Both the position numbers and the translations under genes were made by a program. A stretch of 64,000 bases of DNA from Proteiniphilum sp. X52 (lineage in GTDB: Bacteria > Bacteroidota > Bacteroidia > Bacteroidales > Dysgonomonadaceae), in NCBI RefSeq assembly GCF_003712195.1, contig NZ_RDSD01000001.1, positions 496,001 to 560,000 of the forward strand, written 5' to 3'. Within the stretch, counting starts at the first letter, position 1, and every line of letters starts with the position of its first letter. This document shows positions 1 to 10,311 of this stretch, one piece after another. Below the pieces are notes generated by a model, which saw only the letters and a program-made list of their open reading frames with translations, was not told where the DNA came from and did not search any database.

Positions 1-350
1 GTCGAGTTGTTGTTGACCTGTTTTTTGAAATAGGGGAATTTGGCCACCGCCCGGAATATCCTTAATTGGATACGCTGCTGTGCGTCGAGGGTGGTTGCAT
101 GATTCTCTATCCGATCGAAATACCTTGTCGCGGTGCGTAGCAACGCCAATAGACGGATGATGGCAGAGGGGATCAGATAGGAGAAGGTGGTGCTGGCCGT
201 GATGAATGCCACGCTACAGACGGCCAGAAACCATCCCGAGATGGCCGGGAGGGCTATAAATGCAGCCGTCCATAGGGCGAGCAGCAAGAAACCTCTTGCC
301 CATTTACCCGCGAAGGGCTGCAATATATGTTCTACAACAAACTTGTGCAT
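1..350 (-). CDS. cydC: Thiol reductant ABC exporter subunit CydC, N-terminal part (cut by window edge)
   Basis: Reading the minus strand from an ATG at 348-350 gives 116 residues that run off the left edge. They contain two hydrophobic segments (about residues 18-60) and then a stretch rich in Leu/Arg reading PSAIIRLLALLRTATRYFDR, which matches the conserved CydC segment after transmembrane helix 2. The ATP-binding domain would lie outside the window. CydDC is an inner-membrane heterodimer that exports cysteine/glutathione and supports cytochrome bd assembly. It follows cydD on the same strand after 145 bases, so the two are probably one operon. The partial length limits certainty, but the pairing with the next gene supports the call. 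Confidence 0.82.
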   Translation of the reverse strand, partial: MHKFVVEHILQPFAGKWARGFLLLALWTAAFIALPAISGWFLAVCSVAFITASTTFSYLIPSAIIRLLALLRTATRYFDRIENHATTLDAQQRIQLRIFRAVAKFPYFKKQVNNNS

Positions 351-429
351 ACGGTTAATTTACTTTTTCGACCATAATTGAATGAGAGATCGGGCGGCTC
401 AGTAGTCCCATTGTCCCATCAGCTTTATC

Positions 430-495
430 ATTCACATTGGCACATTATCCACATCATTCACATTGGCACATTATTCACATTGGCATATTGGCACA
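430..495. repeat. Short tandem repeat between cydD and cydC
   Basis: Imperfect copies of ATTCACATTGGCACATTAT occur three to four times. The phrase ATTGGCACATT also appears near 60775, upstream of the OPT gene. No coding potential or obvious operator is seen in the remaining 351-429 stretch. Confidence 0.7.
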
Positions 496-2133
496 TTAAA
501 CCTGTTCCCCCCAGTTTAAGTTTAATGTGACGTCGGCCACAGCGTCGAACATTTTCTCGTGCGAAGCCACAATCACCAACCGTTCTTCGGCCAATTTAAT
601 AATTTGAGGAAGAATGATTTCGATGGTATCGCTATCCAAATTGGACGTGGGTTCGTCCATGATCGCTACCGGCCTGGGATGCAACATCATCCGGGCAAGC
701 GTCACCAGTTGTCTTTCTCCACCCGAAAGTTGTTTTCCGTTATGACTCAATTCGGTTTGCCACCCATCCTCCTTTTTAGCAAGTATCTTGTCCAGGAATT
801 CAGGATACCAAGCCTGTTTGTCCGCCTCTTTCTCAAGGAAGACGTTGTATCGCAGCGTGCCGTCGAAGATGAATGGGAACTGGTTCATATAGGACGAGTG
901 CTGTTTTAACCACAGGTGAGACCACGCATTGTCATTGCCGTTGACTGAAACCATACCCTCCTGGGGGAACAGGCTGCCTGTGCAGATTTTCAGCAGAGTG
1001 GATTTTCCTGAACCCGAAATGCCTTTCACCAATACCAATCCTCTCACAGGCAATTGCAGGTTGATATTATTCAGCACTTTGACCGGCGAGTCGGGATAGG
1101 TGAAATGTAAACCTTTGATCTCAAAGTTATTGATATTTTCATTCAGGTCGGCCGCCGCGGGGATGACCTCCCGGTTGAGTATCGGCATCAATAGTTCTGC
1201 CGAGGCCAAGGCCTTGTTCCGGTCGTGATAGGCACTTACGAATTTCCGCAAATAGAAGAAAAAATAAGGTGTGATGGTCAGCAAAAACAATGCAGTGCCG
1301 AAATCATAACCTTTCCCGTAATGGGGACCGGGCATAATCCCGAGCAAGCTCATTCCCAGGTAAATGGCGATAGCGGCAATGGCGATTGTGACGAAAAGTT
1401 CGAGCGCTGTGGACGATAGGAATGCAACCCGCATGACACTGGTGGTCGCTTTACTCAGCTCCTTACCCTTTCCCGATAAAAAGCGGTACTGCGCTTTGAA
1501 GTTGTCCAGATTGACGATCTCCGCAATGGTTTGGAGACGGTTGTAAAACACCGCCGAATATTTCAGGAAGAGATTGGTATGTTTTCTGTGAAGCGCTTCA
1601 GCGCCTATCCCGATGACCGCCATCTGCATGGGGATGACCAGCAACGATAGCAGCAATATGATCCCTACCCATCTTTCAATCCAGAAACAGACGATCAATA
1701 ACACTGTGCTGACCAAAGCCGTAGCCACAGAGTAGGGGATAAAGAAAGCGTAAAAAGGCTTCAGATCGTCGCTTATCCTTGTAACGTACAAAGCGCTTGA
1801 GGTGGAGTCCAGTTGACTGTTGTTAAGTAACAGCGGATATATTTTTTTCTTGATTTTGGAAACGATTATATTGCCGGCATTGTAGTTGCACTGCGAAGCA
1901 AAATGGGCGAAAACATACCTGCCGGTGAGAAACAGTGACGCATACAGCAGTCTATGGGGTTGCACAATCCCCTTGTCGAGCCACGCTGCGGCGAAATCCG
2001 ACAAATACCAGCAAAAACCAACGAAAGAGGCCGCGCTAATCACGGTAAATACCGAGGCAGCCAAATAGGCTCCTTTTGCTTCTGCTATCCTCTTGCCCAG
2101 CCATCGTGAAGCGCTTTCCTGATGTGAACTCAT
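496..2133 (-). CDS. cydD: Thiol reductant ABC exporter subunit CydD
   Basis: 545 residues with an N-terminal transmembrane domain (about residues 20-300, several hydrophobic helices) and a C-terminal ATPase: Walker A GISGSGKST near residue 371, signature LSGGERQL near 466, and Walker B VAIMDEPTS near 487. This is the usual length and order for a CydD/CydC half-transporter. With the CydC-like protein immediately downstream it should form the inner-membrane heterodimer that moves cysteine or glutathione to the periplasm. A CAAAGATA box (reverse of TATCTTTG) at 2190-2197 sits 57 bases upstream and is a plausible -7 element. It could be another heterodimeric exporter, but the neighbour argues for CydD. 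Confidence 0.82.
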   Translation of the reverse strand: MSSHQESASRWLGKRIAEAKGAYLAASVFTVISAASFVGFCWYLSDFAAAWLDKGIVQPHRLLYASLFLTGRYVFAHFASQCNYNAGNIIVSKIKKKIYPLLLNNSQLDSTSSALYVTRISDDLKPFYAFFIPYSVATALVSTVLLIVCFWIERWVGIILLLSLLVIPMQMAVIGIGAEALHRKHTNLFLKYSAVFYNRLQTIAEIVNLDNFKAQYRFLSGKGKELSKATTSVMRVAFLSSTALELFVTIAIAAIAIYLGMSLLGIMPGPHYGKGYDFGTALFLLTITPYFFFYLRKFVSAYHDRNKALASAELLMPILNREVIPAAADLNENINNFEIKGLHFTYPDSPVKVLNNINLQLPVRGLVLVKGISGSGKSTLLKICTGSLFPQEGMVSVNGNDNAWSHLWLKQHSSYMNQFPFIFDGTLRYNVFLEKEADKQAWYPEFLDKILAKKEDGWQTELSHNGKQLSGGERQLVTLARMMLHPRPVAIMDEPTSNLDSDTIEIILPQIIKLAEERLVIVASHEKMFDAVADVTLNLNWGEQV

Positions 2134-2189
2134 TAATTATCTGTGATCTTAATTCCCCTTTTTCTGAATTGAATGGGTTTTATTATCAG

Positions 2190-2197
2190 CAAAGATA
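2190..2197 (-). promoter_or_regulatory. Bacteroidetes -7 box upstream of cydD
   Basis: Reverse complement reads TATCTTTG, a perfect TAnnTTTG match, in the 259-base gap between the FAD oxidoreductase and cydD. No clear -33 TTTG at the standard spacing. Confidence 0.5.
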
Positions 2198-2392
2198 ATT
2201 ATTTCAGGCAAATAAAAGCCACAAAACAAATAAGACTGTGGGAGATTGCAGCCGGTTGCACCGGATTGGCACGTATAGCCCGGAACTTTCGTGTTGAGAA
2301 TGTTAATCTCGTGATGAAAGGAATTTGCGGCCAGTGCGTCCGGTAAGCAATTCCGGTTAATAATAATTCAAACTGGCTTTTTTCATGACCTG

Positions 2393-3598
2393 CTAGCGTC
2401 CAAAGGCAAAATAGGGCGATAACAAATGCTTTTTCCCTTTAAGCCAGTTGGAGACCATCTGCATTCCAGTTACGGAGAAGGTGATACCGTTGCCGCCAAA
2501 ACCACAGACAAAATAAGCGTTTTTGAAATCGGCGTGTTCGCCGATGTAGGGTAAGCCGTCTTTGGTCTCGCCGAAAGTGCCTGCCCAGGCGAAATCGGAA
2601 TAAAATGCTTTGCCGGGAAACAATTTTTTGAACGCATTGACCAGCTTCTCCTCTTTCTTGCCGATCAGTGCATCACGTTTGGGGGGATTCCGGAATTCTT
2701 CGTCTTCACCTCCAATCAAGAAACGGCCATCATCCGAAGTACGCATGTATAAATAAGGATCGGCTGTATTCCAGATGAGTATATCTTTATATTGACGGTA
2801 GAGTTTTTCGTCCACCTCCGAAATAATGGCATAGGTGCTGAGCAGATCCACGAACTTCTCCCTGATCATGTTGGCGGCTTCGTAACCCACGCAATAGATG
2901 ACCTTTTTCGCTTTGATAACCGCTCCAGTAGCAGTAGTACAGAGATTGAACCCTCTTTTGTGCTCCACACCGGTCAGTTCGGTTTTATCATAAACCTGTA
3001 GTCCTTTCTTGTGATTGTATTGCAAAAGCTCGTGTGCCAGGCAGAAAGCATCTATGCTCCCCCCCTGTTTAGAAAGAATGCCTCCGTATGTTCCGTGTAT
3101 GCCATATTTTTTCAGGATTTCCTCTGCCTCGAGCCATTTTCCCTCAAATCCGGCCTTATTTCTTGTTTCAAGTTCCTTCTTGAGCCAATCCACATCTTTT
3201 TTACAGGCGGCAAAATAGAGTGAGTCTTTTTTCTCGAAACCGGCTTTTGATTGTATCCTCGAAGCAATTTCCCCCAATTGGTCTATTGCCTGGTAACAAG
3301 CATCGTAACTTGCCACGGCTCCTTTCTCGCCGACCAATTCAATCAATTTATACAAAGGGGTGTCGATCTCGAATTGGAGCATCGATGTGGTGGCGGACGA
3401 GCTTCCATTGCATACCTCGCGCCTGTCTATCAGTATCGTTTTATATCCTTCTCCCACACATTGGTGTGCTATCAAACTGCCTGTAATGCCGCCGCCAACC
3501 ACCAGCACGTCGCATTCTTCATTGCGGTGAAGTGAGGGATAAGATGCCGGTAATCCGTTCTTTACCAACCAGAATGGTTCATTGGATTTTAGATCCAT
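2393..3598 (-). CDS. FAD-dependent oxidoreductase (DAO family)
   Basis: 401 residues beginning with a Rossmann FAD-binding motif, VVGGGITGSLIA at about residues 33-44, followed by the acidic end of the second strand (LIDRR). The C-terminal part reads GGNGITFSV, typical of the second FAD contact in the DAO/glycine-oxidase fold (PF01266). The family oxidises amines, amino acids or glycerol-3-phosphate; the substrate cannot be read here. No signal peptide, so cytoplasmic. It stands alone: a LuxR-type regulator lies 45 bases upstream on the same strand and could be co-transcribed, though no functional link is evident. Confidence 0.8.
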   Translation of the reverse strand: MDLKSNEPFWLVKNGLPASYPSLHRNEECDVLVVGGGITGSLIAHQCVGEGYKTILIDRREVCNGSSSATTSMLQFEIDTPLYKLIELVGEKGAVASYDACYQAIDQLGEIASRIQSKAGFEKKDSLYFAACKKDVDWLKKELETRNKAGFEGKWLEAEEILKKYGIHGTYGGILSKQGGSIDAFCLAHELLQYNHKKGLQVYDKTELTGVEHKRGFNLCTTATGAVIKAKKVIYCVGYEAANMIREKFVDLLSTYAIISEVDEKLYRQYKDILIWNTADPYLYMRTSDDGRFLIGGEDEEFRNPPKRDALIGKKEEKLVNAFKKLFPGKAFYSDFAWAGTFGETKDGLPYIGEHADFKNAYFVCGFGGNGITFSVTGMQMVSNWLKGKKHLLSPYFAFGR

Positions 3599-3643
3599 AT
3601 TCTTTGGTGTGAAAGTGGTAATATATCATAAGCGTGATTCCTC

Positions 3644-4288
3644 CTAAATATAATATTCCATCAGATCGAGCAGGCCGGCTTGCAGGGCATATTTTGTGGC
3701 TTCATGCGCATTGTTTACGGCCAGCTTCCTGAAAATATTCCGGCGGTGGGTATTTACGGTATGGAAACTGAGGTGTTTCTCAAAAGCTATTTCTTTGGTG
3801 GTTTTCCCCAGGGCTATTTCCCGCAGAATACTTTTTTCGGAGGGGGTCAGGGTATCCGACTCTTTTTTCCGGAGGTTACCGTCCTTTAGTACCGACTCAG
3901 CAATATCGCATAGATAGGTTTCACCGTAGGTGGCACAGGTAATGGCATCACGGATATTTTGTAGCGGATTGTGCTTCATCACTACGCTGATACTGGGATC
4001 GATCAACAATATCTGATGTAAAAAACGCTCCTCCAACTCGTCAGAAAACAAAATCCATGACGATGCTTTTGCTCCCATCTTCATGTTTAAAAGTTGATTG
4101 ACGGAAACAAAATCAAATAGCGTGTAATCCAGTATCACAACCGATTCGGGATAGCTGCGCAATCGTGCCTGCAACTCGCTGCGGCTACGAGCCGTTTCCA
4201 CACGGTTTTTCATATCCTGTGATCTCAGTACGGATATAACTCCTTCCCGTGTAATATCTTGATTGTCCGCGATGATATAAGTACGCAT
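3644..4288 (-). CDS. LuxR/NarL-type DNA-binding response regulator
   Basis: 214 residues. The N-terminal receiver-like half opens with YIIADNQDITREGV (acidic pocket) and has a candidate phospho-acceptor Asp54 in VVILDYTLFDF. The C-terminal HTH (about residues 147-203) reads LTPSEKSILREIALG and later FHTVNTHRRNIFRKL, the GerE/LuxR recognition region. Function is probably transcription activation after phosphorylation by a histidine kinase, but no kinase is adjacent. The lysine expected late in the receiver domain is hard to place, so the receiver may be atypical. Divergent from arfB. Confidence 0.82.
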   Translation of the reverse strand: MRTYIIADNQDITREGVISVLRSQDMKNRVETARSRSELQARLRSYPESVVILDYTLFDFVSVNQLLNMKMGAKASSWILFSDELEERFLHQILLIDPSISVVMKHNPLQNIRDAITCATYGETYLCDIAESVLKDGNLRKKESDTLTPSEKSILREIALGKTTKEIAFEKHLSFHTVNTHRRNIFRKLAVNNAHEATKYALQAGLLDLMEYYI

Positions 4289-4373
4289 TTTATTGTGTGA
4301 ATGAACTGGCTACGAAGTTAAACAAAAGTTTCAAAAGATCCTTTATGGAAGCCCTGTTTTTGTGTAAAAAGGT

Positions 4374-4381
4374 TATATTTG
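4374..4381 (+). promoter_or_regulatory. -7 box upstream of arfB
   Basis: TATATTTG matches TAnnTTTG in the intergenic region between the response regulator and arfB, 67 bases before the arfB start codon. No -33 element at the ideal spacing. Confidence 0.45.
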
Positions 4382-4447
4382 CAGTATATATGAAGCGCCT
4401 CGTCTTGGCTTTTATTATGTTTGTGATTCGGTTTTCAAACCCTGGCA

Positions 4448-4861
4448 ATGATGGATATCGATATAGAGAAGTTGGTGGGAGAATGTGTTTTTACTGCTGT
4501 GAGGAGTAGTGGCAGTGGGGGACAGAACGTGAATAAAGTGGCCTCGAAGGTGGTGCTTTCGTTCGATGTGAATGCTTCCGACACCCTTACTGATATCCAG
4601 AAACGGTTGATCCTGGTGAAATTATCCAACCGCGTCAATAAAAACGGAGTATTGCAGGTCAGTAGCGACTCAGAGCGTACCCAGTGGCTGAACAAAAAAG
4701 CGGCAATAGGGAAATTCCGGATTCTGATCCGTCAGGCCCTGAAAACGGAAACGAAACGGATCGCGACCAAACCGACATTTCAGTCCATACAAAAACGGTT
4801 GGATGATAAAAAGCGGCAATCCGGGAAAAAACGCCTCCGCTCCGGAGATTTTGACAGGTAG
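4448..4861 (+). CDS. arfB: Alternative ribosome-rescue factor ArfB (peptidyl-tRNA hydrolase)
   Basis: 137 residues with the catalytic GGQ motif at residues 24-26 within RSSGSGGQNVNKV, the hallmark of class-I release-factor-like hydrolases. The C-terminal third is strongly basic (many Lys/Arg after residue 100), as needed for insertion into the empty mRNA channel. Length matches the ArfB/YaeJ family (about 135-140) and is too short for a release factor. It releases peptides from ribosomes stalled without a stop codon. Two in-frame ATGs (4448, 4451) are possible. Stands alone before the metY leader. Confidence 0.9.
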   Translation: MMDIDIEKLVGECVFTAVRSSGSGGQNVNKVASKVVLSFDVNASDTLTDIQKRLILVKLSNRVNKNGVLQVSSDSERTQWLNKKAAIGKFRILIRQALKTETKRIATKPTFQSIQKRLDDKKRQSGKKRLRSGDFDR

Positions 4862-4962
4862 ATTTTTCCGGTTCTTCCGGATATGCCACTCTATTTACCC
4901 ATCGTTAGAACGAAAAATATTTCCCTACGATATCCTTTTTTCAATATACTATATTTGTGGTA

Positions 4963-4993
4963 TTGTCATACTTTATCCCTTGCCCTATCTTTG
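4963..4993 (+). promoter_or_regulatory. Promoter of the metY leader
   Basis: A TTG (4963-4965), then 20 bases, then TATCTTTG (4986-4993): a good Bacteroidetes -33/-7 pair. It predicts a transcript start near 5000, leaving a leader of about 210 nt before metY. Confidence 0.7.
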
Positions 4994-5026
4994 CATCGTT
5001 AAAACAAGGCTAAAAGTAAGAAAATA

Positions 5027-5116
5027 ATGAGAACGCCAGACATTCATTTTGTTTCTCTTCCATGTGCCAACAACCTCCATAAGGCTTCTCTTCCGTTAAG
5101 CCGAATGTGCTGTTGA
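5027..5116 (+). CDS. Putative leader peptide of metY, 29 residues ending Met-Cys-Cys
   Basis: A short frame begins with ATG 27 bases after the predicted transcript start and reads MRTPDIHFVSLPCANN, then 13 more residues ending SRMCC and TGA at 5114-5116. Three of 29 residues are Cys, two of them consecutive just before the stop, and the preceding codon is Met. The downstream gene makes homocysteine or cysteine from O-acetylhomoserine/sulfide. The last codons TGC-TGT-TGA lie in a perfect 7-bp hairpin (5106-5123). This arrangement is what a cysteine/methionine-sensing translational attenuator would look like. There is no clear Shine-Dalgarno, which is common in this phylum. No family recognised; the coding claim is inference from position and composition. 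Confidence 0.5.
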   Translation: MRTPDIHFVSLPCANNLHKASLPLSRMCC

Positions 5117-5159
5117 CAGCACAACTACCATTCCACATACCCTTTTTGCAATCGCAAAA
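5083..5159 (+). promoter_or_regulatory. Structured metY leader, possible attenuator
   Basis: Three short hairpins can be drawn: GGCTT/AAGCC (5083-5087 with 5098-5102), TGTGCTG-TTGA-CAGCACA (5106-5123, containing the leader stop codon) and TTTTGC-AATC-GCAAAA (5144-5159) followed by a T-rich stretch. The AATGTG at 5104-5109 could instead pair with CACATT near 5181, an alternative fold. I do not see a SAM-I, SAM-II or cobalamin riboswitch consensus. Confidence 0.45.
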
Positions 5160-5198
5160 CTTCAATATTTTTCTATTTACACATTGTATTTTATTTAA

Positions 5199-6506
<1,308 letters not shown>

Positions 6507-6631
6507 GAATAAACCCTTTCAATAACAACCGGATGTACCTGTTCAACGCTAAGCGTACGCATATCACGATGATGAATTGTCGCAAATTACCCGACAGTCG
6601 GCATCTCTTATGTAGATAGGTATATAAAAAG

Positions 6632-6668
6632 AAACGGCTGATCAGTAAAATGTGTCAGCCGTTTTTTA
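6632..6668 (+). terminator. Intrinsic terminator after metY
   Basis: Perfect 10-bp stem AAACGGCTGA / TCAGCCGTTT with a 13-base loop, running into six T residues. Confidence 0.85.
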
Positions 6669-6741
6669 TAGGTGACAAATTGTAGTCAACAGTTGGAAGA
6701 GAAACTCCACAAACTATTAAAACAGAGAATTTAAAGATAGT

Positions 6742-6813
6742 AAGAAGCTGTTTTGAATTTTTTCATCCATTGTTTTTTAGCCATTTTTTGATGGATATTC
6801 AAAACAGTTTCTT
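6742..6813. repeat. 72-bp inverted repeat upstream of the first susC
   Basis: Arms of 17 bp (AAGAAGCTGTTTTGAAT and its complement with one mismatch) enclose a second imperfect CATCCAT/GATGGAT palindrome. The arm sequence recurs near 11885 (ACAGTTTCTTAGCT) and 18807-18844, so it belongs to a dispersed family. It lies in the 331-base gap between metY and susC, just 25 bases before the susC ATG. Confidence 0.65.
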
Positions 6814-6837
6814 AGCTAACATAAACATTGAAAAAAG

Positions 6838-9800
6838 ATGAAGGTTATCAAAGCAAGTCTAGTTCTATTTCTCAGCCCCTTTGTGCTTAGTCTTTCGGCA
6901 CAGAATGGAGGCACGGTTACCGTTACCGGCAATGTGACTGATCCGCAAGGAATTCCGCTTGTCGGTGTTACCATTGTGGATAAGGGTAATCCTACGGTAG
7001 GAACGGTATCTGATATTGGGGGCGATTACAGTATAGACATTGAAAGTGGAGCAGTCCTTGAATTTTCCTGCATAGGCTTTACAAGTCAGGAGGTTCAGGT
7101 GTCAAAATCGGAAAGAGTAGATATCGTCCTGCAGGAAAGCACTACGACATTGAACGAAGTGGTGATTACTTCCCTGAATATCCCACGAGAAAGGAAAGCG
7201 CTTGGTTACGCGGTGCAGAATGTTTCATCCGATGCGTTTCAGACGCGTCCGACGAATCCGTTGACAGCCCTTTCCGGTAAGATAGCAGGGTTGCAGGTTA
7301 TCTCGGGTGGAAGCAACCTTGGTGGTTCTTCGCGAATAACCTTACGCGGTATTAATTCCATCACCGGAAACAACCAACCGTTGTATGTTATCGATGGTGT
7401 TCCGTTGGATAACAGCGATCTGAACAGCTCCTCTACCATCCACGGCAGTGCGGGGAAAGATGTCGGCAGTACTATTCAGGATATTAATCCGGATGATATT
7501 GCCTCTGTAAACGTGCTGAAAGGTCCGTCTGCGGCAGCTCTCTACGGTTCCCGTGCCGCCAATGGGGTGATTCTGATCACCACTAAAAAAGGAGAGAGCA
7601 GTGCGGGTAAGATTGCTGTTGAACTCAATACCGGACTGGAATTTGAAAATGTGGTACGATTGCCGGAACGCCAGAAATTATACGGTGGCGGGTATAATAT
7701 GAGTTTTGCCACGGCAACCATCGACGGCCAGACCTACAATATAGTGGATTATGCTGCCGACGAGAGCTGGGGGCCTCAATTAGACGGTACCCCTGTCTTG
7801 CACTGGTACAATCTCGATCCCGAATATCCGGATCAATACCTGAGACCGGAGCCATGGGTATATCCCGAGAACGATGTGAATTATTTTTTCAGAACCGGGA
7901 TTGCCAATACAAACAATATTTCGCTTTCCAGATCGAGAGAAAATTCCGCTTTCCGGGTATCGTTTACCAATAAAAACGTAACGGGAACTATTCCGAATGC
8001 TTCACTCGACAAGAACTCGGTCAGTCTTTCCGGGAACGCGGACGGAGAGTATGTTTCGTTCTTTGCAAGCGCCAATTACCTGAAGACAATCTCCAAAGGC
8101 CGTCCGTGGACAGGCGCATCCAACCGGAATATCATCCTGGAAGCGTACCAATGGGGAGCGGTGCAGGTGGATTACAAGAAACTGAGTGAATACAAACGCC
8201 CGGACGGAACGCCCCGCGCATGGAACCGTACCGGTTATAGAAACAGGGTTGAAGATGAAAAGACAAAATATATCGACAATCCCTACTGGTCTGCCTATGA
8301 GAGTTATCTTGAGGAAGACAGGGACAGATTGTACGGGAATTTCGGAATACAAGTCTCCCCCGTATCATGGTTCTCGGTGACCGGCCGTATTTATGCCGAT
8401 GTTTTTCAGTACACCTTTCAGGACAGGATCGCCTATAATTCCCGCTCGCAATCCATGTACCAGGAATATAGCCAAAAGTATGGCGAGTTTAATTACGAAT
8501 TATTGGGCACCCTCAATCGTTCATGGGGCGTTCATTCACTGGTTGCCAATTTAGGGACAAACTTCCTGCAAAGGAACCGCCGAATCAGCAATATATCTAC
8601 TTCAGGCGGATTGATTGTGCCTAATTACTACAGTCTGAACAATGCTACCTCTACAGTCATCAGCCCAGAAACAGGATTATACAAGAAAGAACTCTCTTCT
8701 GTTTTCGCAAGCATCTCTTATGGATGGAGAAGTACTGTTTATCTCGACGGTACATTCCGTAACGACTGGTCTTCGACTTTGCCGGTAGGGCATAACTCCT
8801 ATTTTTATCCTTCGGTGACTTCATCGGTTATCTTGAGTGAACTACCCGGTTTGAGAGAACAAAGATGGCTGTCATTCGCAAAATACCGTTTAGGATGGGC
8901 ACAAGTGGGTAACGATACCGATCCCTATCGGCTTTATAAAGTATATCAGGCCATCACACCCATTCACGGGAATATTGCTTATAGGTTACCGGACCAGTTA
9001 AACAACCTGAACCTCAAGCCCGAAATTACCTCTTCACTTGAAACCGGGGTAGAACTCCAACTGTTCAAAAACCTGTTGAGTATCGACTTCACTTATTACA
9101 ACAATACAAGCCGCAATCAGATTATTTCGCTTCCTACCTCCGACGCGTTCGGTTACTCTTCAAAGTTGATTAACGCCGGCGAGATCAATAACAAAGGTGT
9201 TGAGGTGATTCTTGGAGTGAATCCGGTCAGCACGCGTGATCTGGATTGGAATTTCTCGGTCAATTATTCGAAAAACAGCAACAGGATCATCGAATTGTCC
9301 GATGCCGTAAGCCGTCTCGATTTAAGTACTTCACTGGTCAGTCTGGTTGCCCAGGAGGGTGAAAGTTACGGACAATTGTATGGGTATGATTTCGTGTATG
9401 CTCCTGATGGACAAAAGGTGATCGGCGAGGATGGACTTTATATGCGTACACAACAACTGGTGCCACTTGGCAGCGTTTTACCTGATTTCCTGTGGAGTTT
9501 CCAAAACGGATTGCGGTATAAGAACTTGCGGTTCAATTTTCTGATAGACTCCCGTGTGGGAGGTAAATTCTTCTCGCAAACGTATAAGGTGGCGATGTAT
9601 TCGGGAATTCTACCGGAAACGGCAGCCAATGGAATCCGTGAAACGGGGATTGTCGCTGAAGGTGTGACTGCTGATGTAACATTCAATCCTGACGGAACTT
9701 ATTCGGTAACCAATACAGCCCCGAATACACAAAATGTGACAGCGCAGGCATGGGCAAGAAACCATTACAACGGACCGACAGCATTCGATATTTTCGATGG

Positions 9801-10035
9801 CACATTCATTAAACTCAGGGAATGGTCGTTAGGATATGATTTCAGATTACCCGAAAATGCGTCGGTCAAAAGTATCGGAGCTTCGCTTTATGCGCGGAAC
9901 CTGTTTTACTTGTACAGGAAAAGTAAAATTATCGATCCTGAACTCACGAACAGCAGTGGAAACGTGCAGGGAATTGAAGGCGGTAATATGCCGACCCCTC
10001 TTACTTACGGAATTAATCTGAGTATTAAGTTTTAA
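6838..10035 (+). CDS. SusC/RagA-type TonB-dependent outer-membrane transporter
   Basis: 1065 residues. A signal peptide (residues 1 to about 21, ending LSAQ) is followed by a carboxypeptidase-regulatory-like beta-sandwich (about 27-105, GNVTDPQGIPLVGVTI), then the plug domain with TALSGKIAGLQVISGG, LRGINSITGNNQPLYVIDG and the end motif GSRAANGVILITTKKG, then a 22-strand-type barrel. It forms the channel of a SusCD pair at the outer membrane, energised by TonB. The SusD partner follows 276 bases downstream, then a thioredoxin lipoprotein. No glycoside hydrolase or sensor is next door, so the substrate may be a peptide or other non-glycan nutrient (inference). Confidence 0.94.
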   Translation: MKVIKASLVLFLSPFVLSLSAQNGGTVTVTGNVTDPQGIPLVGVTIVDKGNPTVGTVSDIGGDYSIDIESGAVLEFSCIGFTSQEVQVSKSERVDIVLQESTTTLNEVVITSLNIPRERKALGYAVQNVSSDAFQTRPTNPLTALSGKIAGLQVISGGSNLGGSSRITLRGINSITGNNQPLYVIDGVPLDNSDLNSSSTIHGSAGKDVGSTIQDINPDDIASVNVLKGPSAAALYGSRAANGVILITTKKGESSAGKIAVELNTGLEFENVVRLPERQKLYGGGYNMSFATATIDGQTYNIVDYAADESWGPQLDGTPVLHWYNLDPEYPDQYLRPEPWVYPENDVNYFFRTGIANTNNISLSRSRENSAFRVSFTNKNVTGTIPNASLDKNSVSLSGNADGEYVSFFASANYLKTISKGRPWTGASNRNIILEAYQWGAVQVDYKKLSEYKRPDGTPRAWNRTGYRNRVEDEKTKYIDNPYWSAYESYLEEDRDRLYGNFGIQVSPVSWFSVTGRIYADVFQYTFQDRIAYNSRSQSMYQEYSQKYGEFNYELLGTLNRSWGVHSLVANLGTNFLQRNRRISNISTSGGLIVPNYYSLNNATSTVISPETGLYKKELSSVFASISYGWRSTVYLDGTFRNDWSSTLPVGHNSYFYPSVTSSVILSELPGLREQRWLSFAKYRLGWAQVGNDTDPYRLYKVYQAITPIHGNIAYRLPDQLNNLNLKPEITSSLETGVELQLFKNLLSIDFTYYNNTSRNQIISLPTSDAFGYSSKLINAGEINNKGVEVILGVNPVSTRDLDWNFSVNYSKNSNRIIELSDAVSRLDLSTSLVSLVAQEGESYGQLYGYDFVYAPDGQKVIGEDGLYMRTQQLVPLGSVLPDFLWSFQNGLRYKNLRFNFLIDSRVGGKFFSQTYKVAMYSGILPETAANGIRETGIVAEGVTADVTFNPDGTYSVTNTAPNTQNVTAQAWARNHYNGPTAFDIFDGTFIKLREWSLGYDFRLPENASVKSIGASLYARNLFYLYRKSKIIDPELTNSSGNVQGIEGGNMPTPLTYGINLSIKF

Positions 10036-10065
10036 ATAGATTCAAGATATTTAGCAAATCAATAA

Positions 10066-10105
10066 TTCCATATACCGAAATAAAAAAATAAAATAATCAT
10101 ATGAA
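10066..10105. repeat. Dispersed 33-40-nt repeat, copy 1
   Basis: Begins TTCCATATACCGAAATAAA and ends ATAATCATATGAAA. A nearly identical copy lies at 31526-31558; this copy has a 7-base A/T insertion. The ends form a weak palindrome (TTCcATAT/ATATGAA). Confidence 0.7.
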
Positions 10106-10132
10106 ACGAGCATGATAATCATTCTCACTAAA

Positions 10133-10198
10133 GTTAGACTTTTTCTGCGCTCGGCAGAGTAAATAAATTCACTCTGCTCTCGCTTAACGAAAAAGTTC
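10133..10198 (-). repeat. Dispersed hairpin repeat (family H), copy A
   Basis: 66 nt containing two nested stems: CTTTTTC/GAAAAAG (outer) and GCAGAGT/ACTCTGC (inner, 7 bp). Aligned without gaps to the copy at 20871-20936, the outer stem changes to CTATTTC/GAAATAG, a compensatory change. On the minus strand the core reads AAGCGAG ... GCCGAGCGCA. Located between susC and susD. Confidence 0.7.
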
Positions 10199-10311
10199 AC
10201 CCAAGATCATGATTAAAGCGATGTTGCCTCCGGTTTTGATATCAATGGAAGTCGGCGATTTCGCTTCGCTCAATTCCATATGACACCATTGAAAATAAAT
10301 ATTTTAGTCAT

